Positions 18,099-27,067 of a DNA stretch of 64,000 nt are shown in pieces. A program made the translations under genes and the position numbers. Source of the DNA: an uncultured Agathobacter sp. (GTDB taxonomy: Bacteria; Bacillota; Clostridia; Lachnospirales; Lachnospiraceae); the NCBI GenBank assembly GCA_934359755.1, contig CAKRLV010000007.1:1-64000 (forward strand). Reading direction: 5' to 3'. The notes under the pieces are model-generated. The model did no database searches. It was not told the origin of the DNA and worked only from the letters and a program-made list of their open reading frames with translations. Every line of letters starts with the position of its first letter. The stretch's first letter is position 1.

Positions 18099-18869
18099 AT
18101 GAAGAAGATAAAAAGAGAAACTATTATATCAATTGTAGTTGTTATCCTGATTTTCGTATTATGGTTTATATCAACTGCAAACGAATGGGTAGATACGAAG
18201 CTTATTCCATCACCGCAGCAGGTGTGGAAAGCATTCATTGATGCTTGTAAAGATTATAAAGGACATACACTTTTAGCACATATGGGTGTCAGCATGCAGC
18301 GACTATTCAGTGCATTTGGACTTGCAGTTATCACAGCGGTACCACTTGGACTGTTAAGCGGATTCAGCAAGACAGTACGTGCGGTGATGGAGCCAATAAT
18401 TGAATTTTACAGACCACTTCCACCACTTGCATATTACACACTGCTTGTACTTGCACTTGGAATTGACAACGCATCAAAGATTGCACTTTTGTATCTGGCA
18501 TGTTTTGCACCAATATATGTATCGTGTGTATCCGCAGTCGTGCGTGTAAACAAAGACCATATCAACAGTGCATACACATTGGGAGCAAGTAAAGGACAGG
18601 TATTCTTCTCAGTTATCTTTCCATCATGCCTGCCAGATATGTTTACAGGACTTAAGACATCAATAGGCGTTGGATATTCTACACTGGTTGCAGCAGAAAT
18701 GGTTGCAGCAAATGCAGGAATAGGCTGGATGGTATTGGATGCCAAGAACTGGCTGAGAAATGATATCGTATTTGTGGGAATTATAATCATGGGAATCACA
18801 GGAATTCTGATGAATGTGATACTTGGATTATTGGAAAAGAAACTGGTTCCATGGAGTGGTAAAGCATAA
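18099..18869 (+). CDS. NitT/TauT-family ABC permease (SsuC/TauC-like)
   Basis: 256 residues from ATG 18099, with GGAAGGAGG eight bases upstream; the longer in-frame extension upstream lies inside the PII gene. About six transmembrane helices with the EAA loop around LGASKGQVFFSVIFPSCLPD, as in permeases for nitrate, sulfonates, taurine or thiamine precursors. The substrate is not evident from sequence. Its position directly after two PII genes suggests a nitrogen-containing substrate. Confidence 0.88.
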   Translation: MKKIKRETIISIVVVILIFVLWFISTANEWVDTKLIPSPQQVWKAFIDACKDYKGHTLLAHMGVSMQRLFSAFGLAVITAVPLGLLSGFSKTVRAVMEPIIEFYRPLPPLAYYTLLVLALGIDNASKIALLYLACFAPIYVSCVSAVVRVNKDHINSAYTLGASKGQVFFSVIFPSCLPDMFTGLKTSIGVGYSTLVAAEMVAANAGIGWMVLDAKNWLRNDIVFVGIIIMGITGILMNVILGLLEKKLVPWSGKA

Positions 18870-18949
18870 AATCCGACAGGGGAAGGAAATACATATAGGA
18901 GAATGGGGGAAACAAGTGGCAGCATAATTGGGAAATGGAGGATACTCAT

Positions 18950-19996
18950 ATGAAAAAGATAGTAAAAAAAGCACTCGCACTGGTAATGACAGTTACAATG
19001 ACAGCATCACTTTTTGCAGGATGCGGAAGCGATAAATCAGCAAATAAGGGAGCAAGTGAGGGTTCAGAAAAAGCACAAAAAGTCATTATAGGAACACAGG
19101 AAATGCCTAATGATGAGGGAATAGCCAAGGCAGAAGATTATTTTTCAAAAGAAATGGGAATAGAAGTAGAGATCAAGCAGTTTGATTCTGGAAAAGATAT
19201 CAATACAGCACTTGCATCGGGAAGTATTGATTTTGGACTTGCAGGCTCGTGTCCGGCATCACTTGCAATCAGCCAGGATTTTGGAGTAAAGGTTATATGG
19301 ATTCATGAGGTACTTGGTCCAGTAGAAAGCCTTGTTGCAAGAAAAGATACAGGAATCACAAAGGTAGAAGACTTAAAGGGCAAGACAGTAGCAACACCAT
19401 TTGCATCGACAGGACATTTTTCACTTTTACATGCAATTGAGAATGCAGGACTTAGCGAGAGCGATATAAACTTACTCGATATGCAGCCAAGTGAGATATA
19501 TGCAGCCTGGGAAAATGGACAGATAGATGCAGCATATGTATGGGAGCCAACACTTTCACAGATGGAAAATTCAGTGACAGTATGTACAAGTGCTGATATG
19601 GCAGAAGCAGGATACATGACAACAAACCTTGAGATGGTAAGAACAGAATTTGCAGATGCAAATCCAGATGTTGTAGTTGCATACATTAAGGCAGTAAACA
19701 AGGCAGTAGAGATGTATCAGAGCACACCAGATGATGCAGTTGCAGTAATCGCAAAGGCAATGAACCTTGATACAGAAGCTGCAAAATCACAGATGGAAGG
19801 TTCAACATGGTTGTCAGCAGAGGAACAGCTCGGTGCTGATTACTTTGGAACATCAGATGCCAAAGGAGCATTTGCACAGAATCTGTATGATACAGCTACA
19901 TTCCTTAAAGAGCAGGGAAGTATCTCAGAAGTACCTGACAAATCAGTATTTGAGGATGCTGTAGATTCAAGCTACATAGAGAAAGCCGTTAAATAA
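18950..19996 (+). CDS. NitT/TauT-family substrate-binding lipoprotein
   Basis: 348 residues from ATG 18950, preceded by GGAGG. The signal peptide ends in a lipobox (SLFAGC), so it is anchored outside the membrane by a lipidated Cys. The rest follows the SsuA/TauA fold: IGTQEMPNDEGIAKAEDYFS, GSIDFGLAGSCPASLAIS and AAWENGQIDAAYVWEPTLS are typical ligand-lobe segments of taurine/sulfonate/nitrate binding proteins. It delivers substrate to the permease at 18099-18869. Confidence 0.9.
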   Translation: MKKIVKKALALVMTVTMTASLFAGCGSDKSANKGASEGSEKAQKVIIGTQEMPNDEGIAKAEDYFSKEMGIEVEIKQFDSGKDINTALASGSIDFGLAGSCPASLAISQDFGVKVIWIHEVLGPVESLVARKDTGITKVEDLKGKTVATPFASTGHFSLLHAIENAGLSESDINLLDMQPSEIYAAWENGQIDAAYVWEPTLSQMENSVTVCTSADMAEAGYMTTNLEMVRTEFADANPDVVVAYIKAVNKAVEMYQSTPDDAVAVIAKAMNLDTEAAKSQMEGSTWLSAEEQLGADYFGTSDAKGAFAQNLYDTATFLKEQGSISEVPDKSVFEDAVDSSYIEKAVK

Positions 19997-20010
19997 ATGG
20001 AGGTTCGCGT

Positions 20011-20811
20011 ATGAAAGATGAAGTTGTAATTTCTATCAAACATGCCAATTTGGAATATAACAGTGAAAAAGGAAAGGTTCTTGCACTAAAGGATGCGAAT
20101 CTTGATATAAAAAGAGGTGAGTTCATATGTGTTCTCGGACCATCAGGCTGTGGAAAAAGTACATTGCTTAACATCATAGCAGGCTTTCATAAGCCAACCT
20201 CTGGAAGTGCAAAAATGGGTGACGAAGAAATAAATGGACCAAACTGGAAAAGAGGTGTAGTATTCCAGACACCACCACTTTATCCATGGCTTAATATCTA
20301 CGACAATATCGCATTCGGTCCAAGAAAGAGAAAACTTCCAAAAGACCAGATAGAGCGTGATGTAAATAAGTATATCGAACTGGTCGGACTTGGAGATTTC
20401 AAAAAGCAGAAACCATATGAATTATCAGGTGGTATGAGACAGAGAGCATCACTTGCGAGAGTACTGGTAAACCAGCCAGAAATGATTCTCATGGACGAAC
20501 CACTTGGAGCACTTGACGCGCTCACAAGAACAAACATGCAGTCTCTTATCCGTGAAATCTGGAGCAAGACAAACAACACAGTATTTTTCATCACACATGA
20601 TGTTGACGAAGCACTTGCATTGGCTACAAGAGTAATTGTAATGTCGGCAAGACCAGGTAGAATCGTAAAAGAGTTTCATACCGATTTTACATATGATATC
20701 GACGGACCAAACTCAGAGGCAGCACGTTATTCACATGAGTATATGATGATACGTGAAGAAATACTCAGTATCATCAATGCACAGAACGCAGTTTCAAATA
20801 AAACAGAATAA
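20011..20811 (+). CDS. NitT/TauT-family ABC ATPase
   Basis: 266 residues. Walker A GPSGCGKST, signature LSGGMRQRASLARVLV, Walker B MILMDEPLGALDA and the switch His (THDVDEAL) are intact. The family label SsuB/TauB/NrtD follows from GFHKPTSGSAKM and VVFQTPPLYPWLN. It lies 14 bases after the binding-protein gene and is last in the PII-importer operon, with a terminator about 60 bases later. Confidence 0.92.
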   Translation: MKDEVVISIKHANLEYNSEKGKVLALKDANLDIKRGEFICVLGPSGCGKSTLLNIIAGFHKPTSGSAKMGDEEINGPNWKRGVVFQTPPLYPWLNIYDNIAFGPRKRKLPKDQIERDVNKYIELVGLGDFKKQKPYELSGGMRQRASLARVLVNQPEMILMDEPLGALDALTRTNMQSLIREIWSKTNNTVFFITHDVDEALALATRVIVMSARPGRIVKEFHTDFTYDIDGPNSEAARYSHEYMMIREEILSIINAQNAVSNKTE

Positions 20812-20871
20812 ATTATCCTATCTTTATTAAATCTTTATTTTTTCCTGATATATAGAATATATGGGATTATT

Positions 20872-20903
20872 CGAAAGGTGGCTCGAATAGAGCCACCTTT
20901 TCG
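20872..20903 (+). terminator. terminator of the PII-importer operon
   Basis: AAAGGTGGCT and AGCCACCTTT form a 10-bp stem around a short loop, with TTTTCG after it. A smaller hairpin, CAGGTG/CACCTG (20919-20936), lies just before the ribosome binding site of the next gene. Confidence 0.8.
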
Positions 20904-20952
20904 CATATGTAGTATTTCCAGGTGGGCAGTCACCTGATTAAAGGAGGAAAAA

Positions 20953-21672
20953 ATGGAAGAAAAAATGATGCTTCAAACGAAAAATCTTTGTAAGACTTTT
21001 AAGAGACAAAAAGCAGTGGATAATGTTTCAATAAACATAACAAAAGGAAAAATATACGGTCTGCTTGGACCGAATGGTGCTGGAAAATCAACAATTTTAA
21101 AGATGATTACAGGTATGCTGACACCCACTGCGGGCGAGATTTATCTGGATGGAAAGCCATGGGACAGGGCTTGTCTGGGGGAGATTGGCGCACTGATAGA
21201 GAATCCGCCAATCTATGAAAACCTGTCTGCGAGAGAGAATCTAAAGGTAAGGTCATTACTGCTTGGTGTGGATGAAAGGCGGATAGATGAGGTATTGCAG
21301 ATAGTTTCATTAACGAATACAGGAAAAAAGAAGGCTGGTCAGTTCTCACTTGGAATGAAGCAGAGACTTGGAATTGCCATGGCGTTGCTGGGAAATCCAA
21401 AGCTTCTGATACTCGATGAGCCGACAAATGGATTAGACCCCATTGGAATAGAGGAGCTTCGTGAGCTGATAAGTTCTTTTCCAAAGCAGGGAATTACAGT
21501 TATTCTGTCAAGTCATATTCTTTCTGAGGTGCAACAGATTGCGGATTATGTGGGAATAATCTCAAATGGAATACTGGGATATGAAGGTCCTCTGGAAAAA
21601 GGTCAGGATCTCGAGAAGCTTTTCATGGACGTGGCAAGAAAAAATAGAAAGGCGGGTGATATCTGTGATTAA
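20953..21672 (+). CDS. lantibiotic-immunity ABC ATPase, LanF-like
   Basis: 239 residues with Walker A GPNGAGKST, signature FSLGMKQRLGIAMALL and Walker B LLILDEPTNGLDP. The SLGMKQRLGIA signature and length fit the BcrA/SpaF/NukF group of ATPases that remove lantibiotics or bacitracin from the membrane. It is followed by two overlapping permease genes and a two-component system, the usual LanFEG-RK order. No lanA precursor or lanB/C/M modification gene is in the window. Confidence 0.88.
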   Translation: MEEKMMLQTKNLCKTFKRQKAVDNVSINITKGKIYGLLGPNGAGKSTILKMITGMLTPTAGEIYLDGKPWDRACLGEIGALIENPPIYENLSARENLKVRSLLLGVDERRIDEVLQIVSLTNTGKKKAGQFSLGMKQRLGIAMALLGNPKLLILDEPTNGLDPIGIEELRELISSFPKQGITVILSSHILSEVQQIADYVGIISNGILGYEGPLEKGQDLEKLFMDVARKNRKAGDICD

Positions 21673-22396
21673 TATAGTAAAAGCGGAATATCAAAAGGGC
21701 AGAAGGTCGATGCGACATAAATTCATATGGATGTTTCCAGTAATTACCCTTGTGATTGCATTTTTGCTTACGGCAGGGATGAAAAATGCATATGCAGAAA
21801 GTGTGTGGAACTGGTGGTACTCTATGCTTTTGCCAGGTATGCTTGCCATTTTTTGCTATTTGTCTGTAGTGCAGGAGAGGAAAACAAAATATTATAATCT
21901 GACGACACTTTCCACATGCAGAAAGAAACTGGTGCTTGGTAAAATAATTTATATGTCGTTTGTGATTTTAGCTACCAATATAATTATATTTATCGGTGCA
22001 TCTGTAGGTGGACTTTTACTCACGACTCATGTTCCCGTAGGAGGTGCAGCAGTAGCCGTTATAATTCTTACAATCACACATCTGTGGGAAATACCTGTGT
22101 TCTTATTTCTGAGCGAAAGATTCGGGATGATAATAAATCTGTTAATATGCCTGTTTATTACAGTGGCAGGTGTTTTTGTATCACAGACGGATAAGTGGTA
22201 TTTGCTGGTGTCGGCAATTCCAATGAGAATTTTATGTCCATTTATTTTTGTACTACCAAATGGCATGCCTGCTAAAGAAGGAGATCCGTTTCTTGCAATG
22301 GGGACGGTTGCGCCAGGAATCTGTATTTCAATTATATGGTTTGTGCTGGTCACAGTTTTGTATGTAAACTGGTTTGACAAAAGAGAGGTGGGATAA
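21665..22396 (+). CDS. lantibiotic-immunity ABC permease, LanE/MutE-like
   Basis: 243 residues starting at GTG 21665, overlapping the ATPase gene by eight bases. Six helices: an N-terminal segment (NIVKAEYQKGRRSMRHKFIW), a WNWWYSMLLPGMLAIFCYLS stretch typical of MutE/EpiE permeases, and a final helix. It forms a half permease with the LanG-like protein. Confidence 0.85.
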   Translation: MINIVKAEYQKGRRSMRHKFIWMFPVITLVIAFLLTAGMKNAYAESVWNWWYSMLLPGMLAIFCYLSVVQERKTKYYNLTTLSTCRKKLVLGKIIYMSFVILATNIIIFIGASVGGLLLTTHVPVGGAAVAVIILTITHLWEIPVFLFLSERFGMIINLLICLFITVAGVFVSQTDKWYLLVSAIPMRILCPFIFVLPNGMPAKEGDPFLAMGTVAPGICISIIWFVLVTVLYVNWFDKREVG

Positions 22397-22397
22397 A

Positions 22398-23141
22398 ATG
22401 TTTGGAAGATGTATACAGGCGGACTTTGCAAAGATGAAGGACACTCCGATTGTGATTGCGCACATTGTAATTCCAGTTATTATAAGCGTCCTGTTTCTGT
22501 TATATTATTCCTTTTCCAATTGGGATGTAAATACAAAGATAGAGGCGTTTTATCAGGCGGTTGGCATTGGATTTCCAGTACTTATAGGGATATTTACGGC
22601 GAGCATAATGGAACAGGAGCAAAATGCAGGTCAGTTTCAGAATATGCTCACACTACCGCAAAAGAGGATAGTATTCATATCTAAGCTTTCTGTTTTACTG
22701 CTTCTAAGCCTGTTTGCGGTTATATTTACAGCAGTTATATTTGGAATTGGGTGTTACGGAATACTGGGAATTGATGCAGTAAGCATCAGAAACCATCTGA
22801 TGACAGCATTTATTATGTGGTGCAGCAGTATTCCACTTTATATATGGCAGATGATTCTGGCGTTTAAGTTTGGCAAAGGCGTGTCGGTGGGAGCTGGCAT
22901 TGTGTCAGGGCTTATAGATGCATTGCTGCTTACAACACTTGGAAATTATGCCTGGAAATATATAGTTTTCTCATGGACTGGCAGAATTCCGTATACTTAT
23001 CTGCGAGTAATATCGGGTACGCCCGAGGCAGGAAATGAACTGGGATCAGCGATAGTAATCTATAGTGTATTTACAATAATTAGTATGTTATATTATTTAC
23101 AATGGGCGTCGAGATATGAGGGCGGTAAAATACTGGAGTAA
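22398..23141 (+). CDS. lantibiotic-immunity ABC permease, LanG/MutG-like
   Basis: 247 residues from ATG 22398, one base after the stop of the preceding gene. Six predicted helices. FTASIMEQEQNAGQFQNMLT and PQKRIVFISKL are characteristic of MutG/EpiG-type immunity permeases. Together with LanF and LanE it should expel lantibiotic-like peptides from the cell surface, giving resistance or immunity. Confidence 0.85.
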   Translation: MFGRCIQADFAKMKDTPIVIAHIVIPVIISVLFLLYYSFSNWDVNTKIEAFYQAVGIGFPVLIGIFTASIMEQEQNAGQFQNMLTLPQKRIVFISKLSVLLLLSLFAVIFTAVIFGIGCYGILGIDAVSIRNHLMTAFIMWCSSIPLYIWQMILAFKFGKGVSVGAGIVSGLIDALLLTTLGNYAWKYIVFSWTGRIPYTYLRVISGTPEAGNELGSAIVIYSVFTIISMLYYLQWASRYEGGKILE

Positions 23142-23157
23142 TGGTGTAATATATAGA

Positions 23158-23271
23158 TAATAGTGAGCAGGGTATGCAGCAGTAAAATATATAGGTAATA
23201 GTGAGCAGGGTATGCAGTGGTAAAATATATAGATAATAGTGAGCAGGGTATGCAGCAGTAAAATATATAGA
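23158..23271 (+). repeat. three tandem 38-bp repeats ahead of the lanRK-like pair
   Basis: Units at 23158-23195, 23196-23233 and 23234-23271 share TAATAGTGAGCAGGGTATGC and then AGYRGTAAAATATATAG. Only a few bases differ. They fill the gap between the LanG-like gene and the response regulator start (23289). They may be operator direct repeats for the regulator, or a slipped duplication. No open frame of value crosses them. Confidence 0.9.
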
Positions 23272-23288
23272 TTAAAAAGGGGAGAAAC

Positions 23289-23951
23289 ATGGCAAAGATT
23301 TTAGCAGTTGATGATGATAACGCTATCCTTGATATGATAGGTAATATATTAAGCAGGGACGGACATCAGGTCATAAAGACAGATAACCCGCAAAAACTGA
23401 ATATGGAACAGCTGAACCAATACGATCTGATTCTTTTGGATGTAATGATGCCTGGGATAGATGGATTTCAATTGTGCTCAAAGATAAGGGAGCTTGTAGA
23501 CTGTCCTATTTTATTTCTTACAGCTAAAACAGAAGAAAACAGTCTGGTAAACGGATTGTCACTTGGGGCGGATGATTATATTTTCAAGCCATTTGGAGTG
23601 ATGGAACTGCGTGCGAGAGTTAATGCACATCTAAGGCGTGAACATAGGGAACATACTGTGAGAATGGTGATTGGACGTATTTGCTTTAACTTGTCGCAAA
23701 AACAGATGATGATTGATAATGATGATATTCCACTTACTAAGGCAGAGTATGAAATATGTGAATTTCTCGCCAAAAATAAAGGACAGGTTTTTTCAAAAGA
23801 GCAGATTCTGGAAAATGTATTTGGATATGACAGCGAAAGTAGCGAGAGCACAATTATCACGCACATCAAAAATATAAGGACAAAACTCTCAAATTATGAT
23901 TACATGCCGATTAAAACGGTCTGGGGGATTGGATATAAATGGGAAGAATAA
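23289..23951 (+). CDS. OmpR-family response regulator, SpaR/NisR-like
   Basis: 220 residues. The receiver domain has the acidic pair DDD at 8-10, the phospho-acceptor Asp51 in LLDVMMPG, a Thr at TAK and the Lys of KPF. The C-terminal winged helix begins near residue 125 and ends TVWGIGYKWEE. It overlaps the kinase gene by 13 bases. By context it senses lantibiotic-like peptides through its kinase and controls the adjacent LanFEG pump. Confidence 0.92.
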   Translation: MAKILAVDDDNAILDMIGNILSRDGHQVIKTDNPQKLNMEQLNQYDLILLDVMMPGIDGFQLCSKIRELVDCPILFLTAKTEENSLVNGLSLGADDYIFKPFGVMELRARVNAHLRREHREHTVRMVIGRICFNLSQKQMMIDNDDIPLTKAEYEICEFLAKNKGQVFSKEQILENVFGYDSESSESTIITHIKNIRTKLSNYDYMPIKTVWGIGYKWEE

Positions 23952-25303
23952 GAAAAAGCAATACGTTAAGTGGTATATTTATGCAATATGTACTCATTAT
24001 GATAGTGTCATTTCTGGCACTGGTTGTCTGCACGTTTGTGATATTCAATATACTTATAAACACAGGATATATTTATCCTGCCAATTACGCAGAGAAAAAA
24101 ATAAATGAGGCATACAGCACGATTCAAAAGGCGGATGAAGTCACAAAAGATATGATTCCAGCATTAAGTCATTATGTTGTTTTCTCAGCAAATGGGGATG
24201 TGCTTTCTGGTGATATGACAGAAGATTCAATTAAAATTGCATGGAATGTTGTAAATGGAAGAAATTCATCAGGTAAATATTTCTATAAAGTAGTAACACG
24301 TTTAAATGAGTATGTTGTATTGCAGTATAGCCTGGCTCCGCAATATCATTCCGCTTTTTTGCGGGAGCACGTAGTAAGACCGCAGAATATAATGATAGGT
24401 ATAGATATTCTGGGAGCAATTGCAATTATAATTCTGCCATCCATAAGTTTTGGAAGAAAGATAAAAAGAAAAATGCAGCCACTTTTAAAGGCAATAGAGA
24501 AGACCAAAGATCAGGATCTGGAATATGAGGTGTCATATTCCGGGATAAAAGAGCTTGATGACTGCATTGTATCTATAGACGATATGAGAAGTGCATTGAA
24601 GACTTCGCTGGAGCAGCAGTGGAAAATGGAGCAGGACAAAAACAGGCAAATGTCGGCATTGGCGCATGATATCAAGACTCCGCTTACTGTGGTAAGAGGC
24701 AATTCAGAATTGCTGGCAGAGACTGAATTGACCAAGCAGCAGAGAATAAATGTCAGATATATAACTGATAGTGCGCTGCAAATACAGGATTATGTCCAGA
24801 AACTGATAGACGTGACGAAATCAATGGATGATGGACAAAATATCATGGAAGAGGTTGCGACGGAGAAAATTGTATCAGATATAAGAAAACAGGCAGCAGG
24901 GCTGGCAGAAGTATATGGTATTAAAATTGACTGGAAAGAGGAATGGCATAATAAGACTGTGAACGTGGTAAAAGACCAGATAGTAAGAGCTGTTTTAAAT
25001 ATTATCCAAAATGCAGTCGAACACACAAAAAAGGACGGAACAATAAGCGTCAGTATCAAAGATGCCGATGGCAGACTAACATTCACAGTTGAAGATACGG
25101 GGGATGGTTTTACAAGAGAAGCTCTGCTACATGGCACAGAACAGTTCTTCATGGGTGATGCAAGTAGAAGCGGGGAAGCGCATTATGGAATTGGATTGTT
25201 TTTCGCAAAATCAGTAGCGAAGAGACATGGAGGAGATATAATCCTCACCAATTCGCAGGACACAGGGGGTGCGCAGGTGAGTATATGGTTTGCAGTTTCA
25301 TAA
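23939..25303 (+). CDS. sensor histidine kinase, SpaK/NisK-like
   Basis: 454 residues. Two transmembrane helices (about 15-40 and 151-170) flank an extracellular sensor of some 110 residues. The HisKA box LAHDIKTPLTVVRGNSELL places the phosphorylated His at residue 243. The ATPase domain has N (NIIQNAVEHT), G1 (VEDTGDGFT) and G2 (YGIGLFFAK) boxes. The gene ends six bases before the convergent DeoR regulator. Confidence 0.92.
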   Translation: MGRIRKSNTLSGIFMQYVLIMIVSFLALVVCTFVIFNILINTGYIYPANYAEKKINEAYSTIQKADEVTKDMIPALSHYVVFSANGDVLSGDMTEDSIKIAWNVVNGRNSSGKYFYKVVTRLNEYVVLQYSLAPQYHSAFLREHVVRPQNIMIGIDILGAIAIIILPSISFGRKIKRKMQPLLKAIEKTKDQDLEYEVSYSGIKELDDCIVSIDDMRSALKTSLEQQWKMEQDKNRQMSALAHDIKTPLTVVRGNSELLAETELTKQQRINVRYITDSALQIQDYVQKLIDVTKSMDDGQNIMEEVATEKIVSDIRKQAAGLAEVYGIKIDWKEEWHNKTVNVVKDQIVRAVLNIIQNAVEHTKKDGTISVSIKDADGRLTFTVEDTGDGFTREALLHGTEQFFMGDASRSGEAHYGIGLFFAKSVAKRHGGDIILTNSQDTGGAQVSIWFAVS

Positions 25304-25309
25304 AATAAT

Positions 25310-26074
25310 TTACTCCTCAAAAACATTAAGACCTGATTCGTTAATCTGCGCCTTAGTTGCATCATCAATTGAAGAATCTGTTATTAGTAAATCTATGTCG
25401 CCAGGTGCAAGAAATATTTTCTTTGATAATTTGCTAAGCTTGTGAGTATCCATTAGAGCAACCTTCTTCTGGCTATGCGCTACCATGACCTTCATTATAT
25501 CAATTTCCTGAAAACGGAAATCTGAAAAACCATAAGAAGGATGAAACGCATTTATGGAAAGAAAGCACAGGTCGAAAGAAAATGAGGTGAGTTCCTCTAC
25601 GCAGCTAAAACCGCAAATACTAAGCTCCTGCTTGTCTACCGAGCCGCCTGGAACAATTATATCAATATTGTCTGAGGCGGTAAGTGTTGATATGACGGAA
25701 ATATTGTTTGTCACAACAGTTATGTGCTTCTTTAGATTCAACAGTTCCTCTGCAAGTATGGAATTGGTTGTTCCAGCATTTATAGCAATGATATTTTCAG
25801 TGTGGATCAGTGACAGAGCCTTTCTGGCAGCATCGCGTTTTAACTCTTCATTAACTATCTGACGTCCGAAAAATGGAGAATATTGCAAAGCATCTTCAGA
25901 GGCGCATGCCCCACCACGTATGCAGGTAAGCTTTCCATCTTTTTCCAATTTATGTAAATCTCTTCTGATTGTATCAATGGATACATTCATTTCTTTAACA
26001 AGGTCATTGGTTTTTACCAGATTGCCTTGCTCAAGTTTCTTTAATATATAATCAGCGCGTTCTTCAAATAACAT
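25310..26074 (-). CDS. DeoR-family regulator of the phosphonate genes
   Basis: 254 residues. The N-terminal DeoR helix-turn-helix (LVKTNDLVKEMNVSIDTIRR) is followed by a DeoRC sugar-phosphate-type sensor domain (INAGTTNSILAEEL, VTNNI, GGSVDKQELSICG). It is divergent from phnX, with about 200 bases between, the classical position of a local repressor. Phosphonate operons are more often under Pho or LysR control, so a DeoR regulator suggests induction by a phosphorylated intermediate. That is an inference. Confidence 0.85.
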   Translation of the reverse strand: MLFEERADYILKKLEQGNLVKTNDLVKEMNVSIDTIRRDLHKLEKDGKLTCIRGGACASEDALQYSPFFGRQIVNEELKRDAARKALSLIHTENIIAINAGTTNSILAEELLNLKKHITVVTNNISVISTLTASDNIDIIVPGGSVDKQELSICGFSCVEELTSFSFDLCFLSINAFHPSYGFSDFRFQEIDIMKVMVAHSQKKVALMDTHKLSKLSKKIFLAPGDIDLLITDSSIDDATKAQINESGLNVFEE

Positions 26075-26128
26075 ATCAAAAAATCTCCTTTTTAATATAG
26101 AAATAGTTTATCAAAAAAAAAATAATGT

Positions 26129-26243
26129 ATCAAGCAAAATACTGCATAAAACAGCAATTTACAGAAAGTTTACACAGATTTCTACGAAATATGATAGTTT
26201 CTATTACATAGTTTCTGTATAATCAACTCGTAATCAAGCAAAA
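26129..26243. promoter_or_regulatory. repeats and promoter between deoR-type gene and phnX
   Basis: ATCAAGCAAAA is repeated at 26129-26139 and 26233-26243. ATAGTTTCT is repeated at 26194-26202 and 26208-26216, 14 bases apart. A perfect -10 hexamer TATAAT lies at 26218-26223, right after the second ATAGTTTCT. The arrangement fits a phnX promoter with DeoR operators around it. Confidence 0.5.
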
Positions 26244-26271
26244 AACAGCAAAAGCAGGAGGAAAAAAGCAA

Positions 26272-27066
26272 ATGAAAAAGATACATCTGGCAGTCTTTGA
26301 CTGGGCAGGAACAACAGTAGACTATGGATGCGTTGCACCATTAGCAGTATTTGAAAAAATATTCGAGGATAAGAAGATACACTTAAGCAGAGAGGAAATC
26401 TTAAAGCCTATGGGAATGGGCAAGAGAGATCATATAGAGACATTACTTTCTACAGAGAATGCATCAAAGCAGTGGAAAGAGCAGTATAAAAGAGAATGGA
26501 ATCAGGAAGATGTAGATGATATGTTTGCCAAATTTAATGAAGAGCTGCTTAAGGTACTTCCAGATTACTGCATACCAATAGATGGAGTGATTGAGACAAT
26601 TGCCAGGCTTCGAAAAGAAAATATCATAATCGGAAGCACAACAGGTTATACAAGACAGATGATGGATATTGTAGAGGCTGGTGCGAAAGAAAAAGGGTAT
26701 GCACCAGATTATGTAGTTACATCTGAGATGACAGGGTACGGAAGACCTTATCCATACATGCTATTCGAGAACATGAGAAAGTTCGAGGTATATCCGCCAT
26801 GCTGTGTTGTGAAGGTTGGCGATACAGCATCAGATATGAAAGAAGGCAAAAATGCAGGAGCCTGGAGCGTAGGAGTTGTAGAAGGTTCAAGTGCAGCAAA
26901 CCTTACACCAGAGCTGGCAGCTTCTATTTCTGAGGATGAAAAGAAAGAGCATTTTGACAAAGCCAGACAGATATTAAAGGATGCAGGAGCTGATTATGTA
27001 ATACAGACAATCAGAGAACTTCCTGATGTAATCGCAGATATAAATAAGAAGCTGGAGGCGTATTAA
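26272..27066 (+). CDS. phnX: phosphonoacetaldehyde hydrolase (phosphonatase)
   Basis: 264 residues, full length. It belongs to the HAD superfamily and cleaves the C-P bond of phosphonoacetaldehyde, giving acetaldehyde and phosphate. The nucleophile Asp10 lies in FDWAGTTVDYG, the Schiff-base Lys51 in MGMGKRDH, and the acidic motif in VGDTASDMKEG (Asp184, Asp188). These are the residues expected for PhnX and separate it from ordinary HAD phosphatases. It is the first gene of an operon with an iron alcohol dehydrogenase and a phosphonate importer. The transaminase PhnW, its usual partner, is not found in the window. Confidence 0.94.
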   Translation: MKKIHLAVFDWAGTTVDYGCVAPLAVFEKIFEDKKIHLSREEILKPMGMGKRDHIETLLSTENASKQWKEQYKREWNQEDVDDMFAKFNEELLKVLPDYCIPIDGVIETIARLRKENIIIGSTTGYTRQMMDIVEAGAKEKGYAPDYVVTSEMTGYGRPYPYMLFENMRKFEVYPPCCVVKVGDTASDMKEGKNAGAWSVGVVEGSSAANLTPELAASISEDEKKEHFDKARQILKDAGADYVIQTIRELPDVIADINKKLEAY

Positions 27067-27067
27067 A

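Noticed and set aside
23158..23271. Possible CRISPR array
   Set aside because: The 38-bp units abut directly with no spacers, so this is a plain tandem repeat.
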